Source: Gadus chalcogrammus | Lineage: Eukaryota; Chordata; Actinopteri; Gadiformes; Gadidae | Assembly: GCF_026213295.1 (NCBI RefSeq) | Contig: NC_079425.1 | Span: 8,034,940-8,098,939 of the forward strand | Direction of reading: 5' to 3' | Length of the DNA: 64,000 nt | In this document: piece after piece, positions 1-16,007 of the stretch | Layout: each line of letters opens with the position of its first letter | Numbering within the stretch: position 1 is the first letter of the stretch | Notes under the pieces: model-generated | Seen by the model: the letters and a program-made list of their open reading frames with translations, nothing else | The model's database searches: none | What the model was told of the DNA's origin: nothing | Translations under genes and position numbers: made by a program

Positions 1-345
1 CCTGTCAACAGTGTGGTATTTACTCCTACCAAACTAGATTACGCAAACAAACACATAAATGACAAATCACAATACTATACACACATTTTATTGGAAGGAA
101 TTTAACCTTACAACCAAAAAGAAATCCCTGACATAAAATATATCCATGCACACGCAAACACAAAAAACACACAGAAGGAACACCCAAACGGCACATGCAC
201 ACACATACATATGCACTATTCCCCTTTTATTATCCCACATAATCACACACACCTAGAGATATTAATCATAGTTGAATTATAATATATATTATAGTTCATT
301 ATCCAACATAACAGGGGCTATAAATCATCCTTACACAGCTATACC

Positions 346-450
<105 letters not shown>

Positions 451-1259
451 ACGTGCGTGCGTGCGTGTTTGTGTGCACGTGCACAGGCTCACCGCTGTGT
501 GTGTGTCTGAATTGCATATGCAACACAAAATGTCTTAAGACTAATATCTTGGTAAGACTGTAACTGCTGTTGCACACCACCGATGAAGTGTTTTTGCCAG
601 TGGATAAACAGCCTTCCGGCCCCGCCCTTGTTGTCTCACTGGATGTTTTATGTGTCATTTCGATTCACATTCACCTACCGGGCCTCATGTTGTACTTCAT
701 GTATCATTCCCTATCTACAGTATGGGTAGGCCTACCCATACCTACTCCCATTAAGACAGTGTGGACAATGCAGTGATCATACAGCACACTTTTTATGTTT
801 GAACACGCATGGGTTTTATAGTAATGTACCAATATTTTACAAAGGTTGACACTTATGGTTGTCATTATTTTATTGCTTTTTTTACATGGCCGTCCTTGTG
901 TGCTTTTATGTTAATAACCTAAAACATAGGATAAGTGCATGGGCACATCTCATGCGAGTCCCGCAAATAGATGCTAGTGGATTGCGTGTAACCCTCAACA
1001 ATGTCATCGACAGAAACTCACACATGCACACGCACACACACATGCACGCACACAGTTTTTTTATGTTCTTCTTTGACTGAATGGGACCAAAACAACATGT
1101 TCCAAATGACTAAATCATTTGAAAACGAAACTTAACAAAAAAACATAACATTGTTTGACACACAATCAATGGCAGATAAACATGGTATATTCATATTTCA
1201 GCACATGCACTTTTCAATGGATTTCCTTCTGTCCTCTCTTTCTTCACAAAGACACATGA

Positions 1260-1377
<118 letters not shown>

Positions 1378-3820
1378 CAATTCTTTGATTCATTAACTAT
1401 TTTGGTCCATTCATCCATCTCTCGGTGGAGGGTGAAGGGCGGGTGGATGAAGGGAAGGAGTGATGGGGTTGAGGGGGATAAGCTGGATAGAGAAACACAG
1501 GGAAGAGGGGAGGGGAAGCCCGACAGAGACACTGGATGGGGGCGGGCGGGGGGGTCTGTGAGTAAGACAGTTAGAGGAATAGATTTACAGTGGGATGAAT
1601 GCAGAGGTTTTAAGACATTCACAGAGCAAGGGAGGGGAATAAGGGAAGATGGGCACATTAGCAGGGAAATTAAACGGAGAAATGGAGGGAGACAGAGAGC
1701 GGGGTATACGTACATGACGCGGTGCCCAGTGGTCAGCAGTGGTATTACACATCTTCAGCTGATTCCACTGCTGGGTCCGTTGGGGATTTATTTTCTATTT
1801 TTTTCTAATAGATTGGTTTCCCTGGTTCCTTCAACAACCACATTAGATCAACCATGTTAACAAATGGTTACTTTCTTTGATGAAATAATTATTTCACTAG
1901 GGAATAAAATAAAGGTGAAATAAAAGGAACACAGAACTGACCAAACGTGGGTTTTGTCCAATAAGGGAAAAGCAAAAACGCCTTGGAGAGTTTTGAGGAA
2001 GGTATCTCTGAGCCCACACAGAAGTGATCAATATTTAACGAGACATGACCCGAACGCCTCTTTCGGCAGCTCAAAACACATTTTCGCGGCCACAAAGCGT
2101 TTCACAGAAAGAAATGGGAACATTTAGAAAAGAGTTCAAAAAAGCCACCTGAAGGACCAAAATACGTATTTCTCTTAATTTCGGTTTATTTAATTGCTAC
2201 ATTGATTTGTGTATTTTCACACTCATCGTCAAAGCAACCATAATTAAAGAGAGAGAGTCCAAGGAAGAGGCGGGCTGATCCTAAGTTGAGGTTGTGTAAT
2301 ATTGTCAGGAGGGACTTGAACACAGTGCCTATTTAAAGCTACAGCACACTGTTGATGGAGGCACCATTATGGGAATCCACATCATTCTGACAAATTTGGA
2401 ACTCCCCTGTCAGCTTGTTTGCAACTTTAATTCTTTATTTACGGTTCACATCCCACAGTATGATCTGTTCGCTGTGTGCATGATGCTTGTTGACGTTTGT
2501 GCAAGTGTGTTTTGTTTGCCAATGTTGCACACACACAATTTACTTTCGACTCCAAAAATTAAGCGTTGACAAGAACAAGTTAGACACCGCAAGCAATTGA
2601 GCTTGCAGTAGTGGAACTTAACCAAGTAATTGGTGAACCACCTTATGTCAAACATATTGCACCATCTCCAACACAAGTCATGTTTCTGCATAGCATTTTC
2701 TCCCAAACAGACTCCATTATAAAATCAACGGTTTTATCAATAAAGAGCCCATCTGGAGGGAGAGGACAAATTAAATATCTTGAAACGTTTTTTAACACTA
2801 CATATGGTACGTAAACAAGAATCATGTGTCTTTTTTAGCTATTGCATAATTACTGAGTTTAATGGTGATAAATACACCTTCACTAAACATTTTTGCAAGG
2901 TTTGATAAGAGAAACATTGTCACAATATAAATAAAGGTCTCCTAAAATGCCCTTTTTTATTCTCTGAGGATCACATAAAGTAGATAAATATAAATATTTG
3001 AACAATGTTTTCCGGCACTGTTCTGCCGAATCCCCCATCGGTACCGACGCTCACAGCGTGATGTGATGTGGGTGGTTTGGACACAGTATTGGAAGGATTT
3101 AGCATATAAAGACCTGTGTGAAGGCAAACAGGCAATCTGCAGCTTTATATCAGGACTTAATATGAAGAATAACTGTCAAGGACTTACAGCATGTTTGTTT
3201 TCATCCACATTTGAATGGATTCTTTGTCGTATGTCAGGTAAAAAAATATTTGACGTACCTTGTTTGTCAGCATTCCACCAACAGGGGTGTGATGATATGA
3301 AATAATCTCAATTTATGAGATAATTTAAAATGCGTGATATATTCTTAGGCTTATGTATCATGTATTTTTAAATGAAATGGAAGAGATATACTCTTCCTCT
3401 TCACATTTCACACCATTAAAACTGATAAGAGTACTCCACATCATTTACAGATCTGTAGAAAGAATGACTAGCCGTAGAGCATACCTATTGTGGATTCAAC
3501 AGCCGCGGGAAACCACTTTAAAACATTTCCTCCCCCTTTACACCAGGAATATACATTGGGATGCACCACAGATATCCTCATTGTTCTGGTGTTTGATAGT
3601 GTGTTGTGGACGGGCCGGTGTGTGGGTGTGTGTTGGAGAGAGTGAGGGTTGGCCCCTAAGCACCTGTTGTTGACACACTGTTCTGTTGACAGCTGAGTCA
3701 TCAGTATTAGTTCACCATGTGCCTCTTGTTCTCTCTCTCTCTCCATCACTCACTCATTCACTCATGCATGCATGCACTAACTCACTCAATCACTCACTCT
3801 AACACACACACACGAACGCA

Positions 3821-3982
<162 letters not shown>

Positions 3983-4385
3983 ACATTTGCAAAACAAGAT
4001 TCACAAATGTATTTCATTAATGACATTTCTCTAGTCTTGTATAAAAGCCTTGTATGCCTTTCATGAATTCCGAATGTGTGTATGATTTATTTTCATTAAA
4101 ATGAGAAATGTCTGCACACATCTGAAAATATATTTAAAAAAAATGATATACACGAGAGAATCCCATTTGATGATTTTGTCATTTGTTCCATATTTATTTG
4201 TATTTATTATTTATTTTAACTACCCAGGCTTTTTTAAATCTATCCCAATGTCTTTATATCTTTTCTTCATGTCCTATCCCCAAACTATAGCCTATATGAA
4301 AAACCTTATTTTTTCCACATAGCGCTGCCAAAAAACCTGTTTCAGTAAACAACATATCTCTGGGGATTAGCACAGGATGACGGCC

Positions 4386-4425
4386 ATCTCAGGCATGTCA
4401 ACACAGGCATTTACATGCCTGAGAT
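4386..4425. repeat. Perfect 13-bp inverted repeat
   Basis: ATCTCAGGCATGT (4386-4398) and ACATGCCTGAGAT (4413-4425) are exact reverse complements with a 14-base loop. Confidence 0.85.
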
Positions 4426-4748
4426 TTTTATAGTAGTAGTGCAGGATTATGTCGTACTTTTTTTTTAAAACTTTTTTTTGTTTAGTTTTTATTTTCATCT
4501 TCCAGATTAAAAAAAAGCTACCTGTGAATATTGCTTTGGCACCTTTGTGTGTTCTGGCCATCTGTAATCTGTGTGCAGCTATTGGGCCTTACTAACTGAT
4601 TTAACACTTGCGAAATGATCATGAAAAAAACAAACACTGGGGTGACCCAACGTTTATTTATTTTGTTTACTTTTTTTAAATAGCTAGTAAATCCGGGTTA
4701 GTAAATAGCTTTATTTAAAAGTTTCCTTTTTCCTTTTACCTTTCATTT

Positions 4749-4776
4749 CAAAGCAAGTCATCCGTGACTTGCTTTG
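4749..4776. repeat. Perfect 12-bp inverted repeat
   Basis: CAAAGCAAGTCA (4749-4760) and TGACTTGCTTTG (4765-4776) are exact reverse complements around a TCCG loop. Confidence 0.85.
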
Positions 4777-7700
4777 GAAATTCAATCCAGCCTTTGATGT
4801 GTGATCAATGATTCTTATTGTTCACAGCAAAATATGAGGTAATGAACACAGCAGTTTTATCCACCCTCACACTTACATCTCCAAACTATCACATTTTTAC
4901 TAATTTCTTGAAATATATATTTATATATATATATTTTGAAAAGTGAAAAGTATGAAAAATATGAAATGGCCTTTCATTTAGCCCCAATTTGACAATAATA
5001 CATGTATAATGCATGCCATATGACATCTTGATATGGCACATGTAGCAAAATAAGATACTTCATAATAACTGTATTATAAAGAGTCTCCTGATGTGTGTCC
5101 AAAAATAACACATTCACACACAGCAGTTTGCCAACCTGTGATCTCTCATGTTTAAATAGCCCTTTTATCACGCAAACACGGGAGCGTTAGTCCCAAGCTA
5201 GCTAAGCTAGCTAATGCCCACCCCTTGATCCCAGCACTCTTGATCTTTCTGCAAATTCCTATTTAATATTTGTAGAGTGAAGTCGGTATGAAAAACCATC
5301 TCCAAATGAAATATTAGACGACACATGCTAACGTTAATACTAGCATGCCAATACAGGTAAACAGAAAACAGCTTATCACCTTTTGCAGCATGTTGATCAG
5401 CATGAATCACTAGTCGTGCAACCCCTACTGTGTGGTTGAAGGTGAAGGACATCTTTATTTGGGTAAACTTTTAATGAAAATTTCCAACGAAAATACCCTT
5501 TCTTTAGAAGGCAACTTCTGGCCAAAGTAATGAAATATTTAGTCTAATGAACACAGGTCCAACCTACGCGCTTTGATTGAATGGAAAAGTAGAAAATGCT
5601 TGTGATTGCTACTGAGCAGGGATAAAACTTAGCCAGTGTACATCGCATTGCAGTTTAATCACACATATATCTGGGACAGTGTGTGATGGATTATTGTGAT
5701 GAATGTGTATGTGATTATTTTGCCGTTTTAGAGAGAAAGGGGTGAGAGGAAAATTGAGTGAGTAACCTGAGAAATAGATCTCATAGATGGAGTGAAAGAG
5801 AGGGAAAGACAGAGAAAACAAAATAAGAAGGTGGCTGAAAGTGGGTGACAAAGACTAACGTGTACCCACTCTTTTGGCCTCAAACACGATCAAGAGGATA
5901 TTTAAAACACAGTTTGTTTATCTCATCTCTGATACAATTTTTCTACCTTTGCCTACTCTTATAAGAACATTTTAAGTTGTCCATGTTGGCCTTTGTCCAG
6001 TTGGCTTTTAGACACGAATAAGCAAACCTGAATGATTCAAACCTAGTGCCCGCTCCCCTTGGTGAGACTAGACTCTAGGTCTGACATTAAAAACATAGAA
6101 TTACCATCAACACTACATCAAGTCCCTAATAATGGCATTTGTAGGGACGTTTCTGGACACTATTCTTGGTTCCATAGTCATCATTTATAAATATCGAATG
6201 ATTATTGACAACCTCTGCTATCTTTCTTTCTGGATGCTGACTTTGATGTGATCACCCAGGCATATTTGAAAAATCCATACCCTCCGAGGGGGAACTGGAC
6301 ATCCCCTGCCGGCCTAGGATGCCCTGCCCCTCCCTCCAGTGCAAAGGGTCAGAAGAGCCCATGTGACCCCTTTACCTCAGAGTCTACTGCTGCAGCCTGT
6401 TCTTTCCCAACCCGATGTGCAGTTTGGCCGAAAAAGTAAAATAAAATATGCCTGATGCAGAATGGCTGTGCACTTAGTACTGCAACCGTTTTCTTAAGTT
6501 AGAATGTATGGCCTGATATTCCAACATTGCATTGGAAATATAGGACATTTTCAAGTTGAAGTAATTTCAAACTGATAGTATAGTTATGTTAAATGTTATT
6601 TACATACTGTGTTGCCTTTTCAATGTAGGCTATTATGTTTCGCATTCAGAGAATACTCACTCTCTCACCGGAAGGTTCAAACCCACACTGAGCACAGCAG
6701 AACTTCAGAGCCACTTCAACTCAAATGTGTTTGTTCAAAAATACATTCATCCATTTGTTCAGAGCCCATTTTCAACTACACAACAAGTGCAATGCTTTAT
6801 GGATGTAATATGGCCCCCCATTACCTATTAACCTGCATGGTAAACCAAAAATGAAGAGTTTCTATCTCTTGTAAATAATACGTCTCATCAAAGATTTATG
6901 CCTTATCAAAGCATAAGTCAATTATATATATATGTGTGTGTGTTTGTGTGTGTATATATGTGTCTATATGTATATTATACATTTATTTTCAGAACTGATA
7001 ATGTTTGTAATTTTCTGTATTTATTTCCTTTCAAAATAATTTTTAACTATCATCAAACATAATATGAAAATGAGTCTTCTCTATCCATCTCCACAACGTG
7101 TTCTCAGGCAATGTGTGAAAGCTCTTGGTGGTAAAGTGTCAATTTATTAAGTAGGGAGACAAATATTAAATGTAAATTTATGTTCTTATAAAAAAATGAC
7201 ACCTTATTTCATGGTGTTTGATCAGTCGAAATGTAGAAATCATCGAGTCAGAACCAGGACAAATAAATAACATATTTCCAGGACTGCTACCTCTGGTTCT
7301 ATTGAGTTTGCTCGAAACTCACAGATTATTCGTCTCTTTCCAAAAAAGAATTGCTTGAGGTGCCAATGTGGCAAGAAAAGATGAAGTCACCTACAAAAAC
7401 GTAGACATATTTCAACACCATGACAAGGATACAGTACACAAAAATGGCTGGCCATTCATTTCAAAGGTTCTTGCTCTCCCACAAGCAACACATACGTCTC
7501 GTAGGTTTACCGGAAATTCTGAGTTTGCACATTAGGGTTTTTTTCTACTGGGGACAAAAATGGTTCGGCCTCCATTAATTATCGATGAGAGGCAAGTGGG
7601 GAATCAGGTCAGCGCTGTGGCGCGGACTTGTTCTCGTCAAAAATAAGTTTGAGTACCTGTTTCATGCCCGCCCTCCAGGCGGCAGCCATGACCGCCTGTT

Positions 7701-8634
7701 TGTGTCAGACATGGCGGAAGAGATGTAGTTCATCCTAGGGCCTGTGGGTGGCTGACGTTTTTTCATTGTTTGCTTAGGATCTCAGTGGCTATTTCATCAC
7801 CATATCATGTATTATGAGAGGTCCCTTTTGACGGTTTAATTTCAATAAAACGGTAAGAACTGAATATTAATGTCCTGGCCATAAACTACTGCGAAGCGGC
7901 CTTTCGTTTCCCGCCCTCAATATGCCAAATATGGGCAGTTTCCGCTGCTGCTTGCAAAAATGGCGCTATGAGTATAAAGCAAATTGACACCCTCAGAGCA
8001 GTTGCGTGTAAATCAATAGCGACGTCATGGACACTACGTCCATATTTCTTTTTTTACAGTTTTTGATGCCCACCTGAATTGTTCTAAAGGTCACTTTTAA
8101 AGCTAGGGTAGGCAATTCATTTTGGATTGGCATATGTGTTTGAATTCTCTTATCATCTCGATTGAAATCAACAATTGAGGTCTGAAAAAATACGGTATCT
8201 GTTGCTGTAATAAGTCTGTCTAAAAATCCCCTCTTTCTGCCCAATTGGAAATTATCGGATGCCTTACCTGTCTATCTACCTACCAACCCAACGCCATTTT
8301 TACATTGTTACTTATTGTGCATGATCAGGTTCTTCAACAAGGCCAGGCAGATCTATTGCTAAAGCTAGGGAGGTAGTCATGTGTTCTGTGGTGTGGCGTT
8401 GGAAGGGAGGGATGGGATTTTTTTTATGTTGGTTAATTTCAAAATCTATTTGACTCACTCTGGTTTCTCCAAATTGCTCAGCTTTAATTGAACTCATTAC
8501 TTTACTATAAAAAGATTTTTGTATGGTTGTTATGGACTAGTTGCTGCCTGCAGAGTGCACCTGTATCCCTTGTCCCCTTTGCTAGGAAAGTCCTTGAATT
8601 ACTTTGGTTTCTAAGATTGCACCTGATATATAGG

Positions 8635-8635
<1 letters not shown>

Positions 8636-8678
<43 letters not shown>

Positions 8679-8695
8679 TTATTTATTTATATATT
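8636..8695. repeat. (TA)n followed by (TTTA)n
   Basis: About 19 TA units passing into ATTT units. It could melt readily or form a cruciform. Confidence 0.93.
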
Positions 8696-9311
8696 ACAAT
8701 GTTTGGTCGTATAAACCCACCTCATGTACAACTGATAACCGACCTGTCACACACTGATATGATCATTCCATTCTTTCTCATGTGGTCCAGCCTCCATTTT
8801 GCCATCTCCTCACTCAAAAAAAAGATGCATATATCACTTGATCGAACCCATGCCACCATAAACACTTCTCTCAAAATCGCCTCTTAAGCATCACTTTTAT
8901 ATTAGATTGTTGGGGGATTTCAAAAGCGTCTTGATGCAACACTTAAGATGATCAATGCCTTTCATTCTCATTACCTTGTGAGGGCTTTTCTCGCAAAATG
9001 GGATTTGATAAAGTCTCTTTGGCTGCAAACATCAGACCGCTCCCGTTAACTATTTTTTTCATCTATTCATTTTTATCTGCCCCGTATAGTGGCTGCTTCC
9101 CTAGCACTACAATGCTTTAACTTGCTTTATTTTGGTGACCTTCGTTTTAAAACGTTTTCATTTATAAGGCCGGCCTTCTAGATGAACTCTTAACCATGTT
9201 CAGATATAGTCTTACTTTTTTTATTTTAGTAGTAATAACTAATAACTAAATCATGCGTTTTTGCATCTGCCCCAACATTAATGCATGCAAAACTAATTTC
9301 TACGTTAAATT

Positions 9312-9312
<1 letters not shown>

Positions 9313-9392
<80 letters not shown>
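9313..9392. repeat. (CA)n microsatellite, 40 units
   Basis: Uninterrupted CA run in AT-rich DNA. Confidence 0.97.
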
Positions 9393-9394
<2 letters not shown>

Positions 9395-10384
9395 GTAATG
9401 TGTCTGTAAAACCTATACAACTAGTCTAGTGAGATTTCACTCTCTGTTGGAACTGAAGTGATTTCAAGCCATGTCACATATTACTCCTTACATATAACTC
9501 CTGGATGGCAAGCACTGATCCTTTCATAGCTATCCACAGATTTTTTAATCCAATTGTAAATGGTTTCTCTGGTCACGGAGGATCGTATCTTTTTAAGCTT
9601 ATGAAAATCCAAAGGCCATTGAGAGGTTTAGGTTCTTGAACCCATCAGTCAGCATTCAGAGATCCAGCTGTATCAGAGTTGGGATTATACAGGTTTTCGT
9701 ACTATGTATGCACATCTTTTACAATATGTAGTGTTTATTCATCATACAATTTGATCAATAAATAATTGTTTTAATCCATATGGACCAAAAAATGTATGCA
9801 TAAACTATCAGCTTAGGTTAATAGCAAAAACAAATGCCTGGTTGTATTTGTATCTAGACAACCATGAACTTTTGCACCATGAAATTTCATTTTACTTTTA
9901 TAGTAGCCTCAGGTGTATGCATAGGATTTCCGGAATAGCATTAGACCTGTATAGATCAATACATTTCTTTGAATAACCCTTTCAGGATGGTCCAAAATAA
10001 ATACTAATCAAGGCTATATGACATGGTTAAGATCAGTATAACACTGGTTTCTGCATATTATAAACTCATAACTTTGTTGAACTAAAATAGTTGGCCTATT
10101 GACGCAGGAAAACGATTTGCACAGAATAATACATTGCTAAGCTCCAGTCCATTGCTCCGTTTATGGTAAGAAAAGAGTAAGCCATCCCAACAGAGGATGG
10201 TGAGGTTAGTGATTTAGCTCATCATAGCGTGCTGCCTTAGTGATCATGAACTCTTTCATTGTGGCTCCTCCCTGCCTTAGTCTGTAGCTTCCTTGATGCC
10301 CTGACGTCTTCTGAATGAACAGAATATTAATTAGTTTGCTAATTTATGATAATCTACACACTCGTTGACTCTCATGGGGCTCGT

Positions 10385-10490
10385 TATCCGGATCGTTTAG
10401 CATGGCCAGGAAGAGTCTCTGTCTGCTCGACCCTGAAGGTTGCCAGTTCAATTCCCAATGATGCAAGCCCCAGGCATCAGTGGTTGTATT
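10385..10490 (+). repeat. tRNA-derived SINE head (candidate)
   Basis: TAGCATGGCCAGG resembles an A box, and about 45 bases later AGTTCAATTCC differs from the B-box consensus at one position. The spacing and the GAAGGTTGCC before the B box are typical of fish tRNA-derived SINEs. No tail or target duplication was found. Confidence 0.38.
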
Positions 10491-13109
10491 TAACCCTGCG
10501 TGATACGTCATAAATCTACTTTTAGACTGTCTAATGCATTCATAAAACGAATAAGCATGCTATGATACATGCATGATTTAACACAAGTGACAAGTTAATA
10601 TGCATTAGCTATGCTTAAACCATTTTATTAAGATAATGGTGCGATACAGTTATACTTGAAGGGAAATGAGGGTAGGTGTGAGAAAGAATGTAAGAGCATT
10701 CAAATATGCGGAAACAATACATATCGATAGTTACATATTACCGTTCTTCTCACTTACTGTGGATGTATTTTATAAACACAATCATTCTTAAAACAGTGCA
10801 TGAACACCCCTTTAACATGCATAAAATGCAAATTTTCACATAAAACATCCCTCATTTTCGCATTCTGGTACAAAGGTTGTTTTGAACGTGCCTGTTAAGG
10901 ACACATTTTCTTTGTGAATTCAACACAGTACAACCTTACACCACTGACCGAAAGCCATGCATTTCTTATGGAGAATCAAACACCATGGGAGACAAGCTTG
11001 TCCCCTCTTCCGTCTGCAGACAGATGGACTGAAGACCGAGGTCTGGGAACATTATGCACAAAACCACATCGACCACACTGACTTGTTTTGAGTCTGCTAG
11101 CATCTTTTGGTGGTCAAGTTTTGGAAGGAAAACATGTTTTGCTGTTAGAATTCCACCGAAAGAAATATTGAGGTTTTTTTTGGCAAATACATTTTATTCA
11201 CTGGAAACAAATATTTATTCAAATTTAAACATGTTTCAAAGATTTGTATTCTTTAAGCTTTTTAACAAATCAATCAAATATTCACTTTAATAGTTATATT
11301 TGCCTCCACCTAGTGATTTTGCATATAAACAATAGTACACAATGACCACCACATAATACATCAGTATTTAACTTCCATCACTATAATTTGTTTCGTGAAC
11401 AATTTATCATATTTCTATGGTGGCGTCATGACAGGCCTTTCCTTAAAGCCTCATTTCCCAAGGTTATTTATAGAAGGGCTGCACGTCGAAGTTGAGTTCG
11501 GAAATGACTTTTCCAGAAGGTTATAACTTAACAGAGATCTCAGCACCAATTCGCAAACATCATATCATGGCTCAAAAACCCAACAAGTTTAATATAGTTT
11601 TTATTTCTCTTGACACTTATAAACAGAAGGGGTAGGATTTCATGGTGGGTGTACCGATGTATTGTTTTGGCGTATTGGGTGTGTCTAGACAGTTGCTTTC
11701 AGAAGTGGTAGATTGAAAAACGTAAATAAACATAAAAGATAAAATCATAAAAGCAGCATTTTTGGGAGAAATGTTGCACTTGTTTTCCAGAATAATCTGT
11801 TTGGATCTCATGAGACTGGCCAGGAATCATATATGATATTCTATATATATTTATAGCCCTTTTCTTGGCAACACAATTGTTCTACTCATTGGCTTGCTGG
11901 CACATGCATACATCTTAAGAAGTAACTCAACCAAATGTTGCTGTGGTTTGAAATATTTCAGCTTTCAGTATGGAATTGTACTTCTTCTGGTCACATTATG
12001 TGCAGTACATCTAATGAGGTTTCTACCCCTCACACCCGCTGGTTTAATTATTTTATGAAGGGTTTATTGGGGCTACAGAATTAGCTGAACCCTGGTAGGT
12101 GCTAGGTAAATAGCAACGGACTCCATGTTGGCCTTTAATTAGGCCGTAAAGGTGAGCTAGACATGGACATCTGGAGAGACTAACTAACAAGCACACATCC
12201 ATATTCACACACACACACACGCACACGCACACACGCAGGACGGGGAAATTTATGTGGCCTCTTAATTCAGCGGAGATTAACTCATTTCATTACTGAATGT
12301 GTTTGTCACATGCATGACTGTTTCTCTATGTATTGGCGTGCATGTGATTAAACAAACATGCATTTGTGTGTCCTGCTTTGATTTTGATCAGCTCAAGAGC
12401 ATTGAACCACATTCACATTCAAAAGGGGAGGAAGAGAGCAACCTGTGTGTGTCTATGTGTGTGTATGTTGGAGGTTGCGTGACGGCATAATGAAATAAGA
12501 TATGATGCAGTCAATGAATAATCTCTTTTGTCTAGCATTGAAAACATCCCTCTATAACAAGAATGAAGCAATATGCAACACACACGCACGTGCGCACACA
12601 CACACACGCACACGCACACAGTTTGTTTGAAAGTAAATATGTGCATTTTTTAGGCTTTGGGGTAGGATATGTGCCATTGCTTTTTTAAACTTTAGGACAA
12701 ATGATGTAAAGTAGTCGTTCTGGATAATGCTGAATTATCAATGGATACAGAAATACAGAGACACTTTGGATTGAACTTTAGATACTATGGTATGATAAGT
12801 CAAAAATAAAGGGCTATATGAGTGTACCAAAGAGATGGAAGACTTTTTTCTCTTTTGATTTTTAAGTCGAATAAAAATCCACCTACAGTTGAACACACAA
12901 TTCTCTCTCTCACACACACACACACACACGTGCACACACACACACGTGCACACAAACACACACGCACACACGTACGCTCACACACGCTGCTGCACTCGCA
13001 TCAAAATGTGATCCTACACTGGCCTAGTTTAAATGCACATTCAAAACCTGAATTAGGAATTCAAAGACAGTGACTGTCTCACTTTCATTCAAGTTTCTCC
13101 TAGACACAG

Positions 13110-13110
<1 letters not shown>

Positions 13111-13177
<67 letters not shown>
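13111..13177. repeat. (CA)n microsatellite
   Basis: About 33 units. A second, CG-interrupted CA block lies at 13305-13357. Confidence 0.95.
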
Positions 13178-13184
<7 letters not shown>

Positions 13185-13581
13185 CTCCTTTTACCCAGCT
13201 TATGCTGAGATTGTCACAGAGTCACAGTTAGTTCCAACTAAAGAACGTCAACCAAGCACGTCAGATTAACACAAGGCTGGTCCCAATAGATAGAACACAT
13301 GAGCGCGCACACACACGCACACGCACGCGCACACGCACACGCACACACGCACACACAGGCATGCAGAAACACATGATGCAGAAAGAAAATCATTCATGTA
13401 CATACGTTTACACACCAGGAACAAAATATGCCCAGAAACACATTCTGGAATACAACGCCTGAAATACACATTTTTGACATTATCAGACACATACAGGAAA
13501 CAAGCAAACCCTGCCAAAATAAATCACGTATACAGACAGAAACTTGGAGGGACGCTTTGCTCTGCTAAGATCCTGATGACT

Positions 13582-13760
<179 letters not shown>

Positions 13761-15584
13761 GGATAAGTATTTTCTTTTTAACTAAATAACAAAAATGGCG
13801 TAATAGTAAGAAAATAGGTTATCAGAATGCTAATGGCCCAAAATATTGTTTGTTGGCAGGGTCAGGTTTTATGAATGTGAACTGATTGGCAGGGAGCATA
13901 TTAATAGGCAATCAGAGTAATTATGTACGTTTCTGTTTGGTCTTGGCTTGTGCACTGGGGCAAATCGGTCAGACTGTTTGTGCTCTGGTCTAATAATAAC
14001 ACACAAGTCAATAGAGTGATAAATCAAGGGTGGTTTCTCTTTCTGGATCACAAAGAAAATATTTTAAATTACATTTAGTGTTTCAAATCTAGAATGAAAT
14101 ATATGTATAAGCCTGGTTGCATAAATTATCTCTCACAACGCCTTGTCTAATCCTATTATGCCTCAACCTCGCTATCTCGACCAGGAACCCAAACGACCAT
14201 TGACGTCAAGTATAGCAGGAGTCTAGTCCACTTGCTGGTTGAGTATAGTCCACTTGCTGGTCTATGGTTAACACTATCTGCGTGTAATAACACACAACTC
14301 CTGGTAGCCTCTGTGTATTTACTGCCCAGCACTGTAGAAATCGTGTGTTTTCCATATAGATACATGTATGTACTGTGCCCTCGGTGTACAATATACAGTC
14401 TTATGCACTAGTACCCTCTATGGGAGCGCAATCATGACTTAAGGTGAATTGTAGCCATGTTTATAGGTGGGATTGCCATACAGACGCACACTATTTTGTC
14501 TTTTTAAACTATGAATCCTGATACCAGGCAATTCCTGTTTGTAATGCACACAGGGTTTGCTTGATAGCAAATGTGCTCATCATCGAGTCACTTTGCGTAA
14601 TCGTCGACTAAATGACATCTTGTAATGAGATATACCAGAAAACGGGGGGGCACAATCCATGAAAACGGGTCATTGAAATCGGTATCTGGGGCCGAGGACA
14701 TAATAACTCCTTCTTTTGTTTACCTTTATCGTTGATACTTGACAGTTTGCCTGGGGTTATCGACACGTCAGACTGAAAGGCAACCACGAAGCAGAACAAT
14801 GATGTATGTTTTCTCTCTAGTTTGCTCTTTTTTCAGTCTTTTCTCCCTCATTGTGCCTCTGTCCCTCTCGCCCATTCTTCCACCTTTCACAAACGTCATA
14901 GTTGAATAATTGAAGTGGCTGGGAGAGGTGAGTGTGGGTTAAAATGAAAGCGGCCCTCTTCGATGACGCACTGTCTTTTCTGCGCGGTTGACCTCCATGA
15001 CTGTCTGTCTTTTCCCTTCGTCCACTTTTCACTTTGTCCTTCGAAGAGACACCTTGTGTGCCTCTGCGTAACTCATCTTTTCGGGTTGGTACGCGTGGGT
15101 CAATCATTCAGCAGGCGTACCGTGCCATTCATGATGGCCATTTTCAATCAAGAACATGCATTGTATGAAAGAGTAGGGTTTGAATGGGTGCCTTCAAATA
15201 TGGCTATAATACTTGTTAGGCACCAAGTTTATGACCACAATGCCACAGTGAGAAACATTCACACATTTTTTTCCAAGGCCCTGTATTTCCAGCTATTACT
15301 ATATGGTTTTTGAATAAGTGGTACAGTGACAGCTGCAATTTTACTTCCTGGAATTGTATTGGTAATTGTATTTTGGCCTCGGTGACTTCAGAAGCAGACC
15401 TCTTTTAGATATACAGTTCTGGTTTTGACTGAAATTGAATTTGTTGCATGAGCAGGCAGAAAACAACCAGCCTAGGACTGTCAGGCCATCGTTGGGGTGA
15501 CTACACCTACCCCCCACAGGCACAATGCACGGATGCACCTGCAGGAACACAGACACAAGCACACACAAGTGCAAGCACACACAT

Positions 15585-15708
<124 letters not shown>

Positions 15709-15814
15709 ATATACACAAACGCACACCCCCATGTAAACATACTGAAAAGCACACAAACATTCTGTGTAAAGCAACAATGCACCATGAAAGCTGTTACTGA
15801 AACCCAATCAGTCT

Positions 15815-16007
15815 CTCACTCACTCACTCACTCACTCACTCACTCACTCACTCACTCACTCACTCACTCACTCACTCACTCACTCACTCACTCACTCACT
15901 TACTCACTCACTCACTCACTCACTCACTCACTCACTCACTCACTCACTCACTCACTCACTCACTCACTCACTCACTCACTCACTCACTCACTCACTCACT
16001 CACTCAC
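15815..16007. repeat. (TCAC)n tetranucleotide repeat, about 48 units
   Basis: Nearly perfect CTCA repeat with one variant unit near 15901 (TACT). Its long serine/threonine/leucine/histidine reading frame is only a product of the repeat. Confidence 0.97.
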
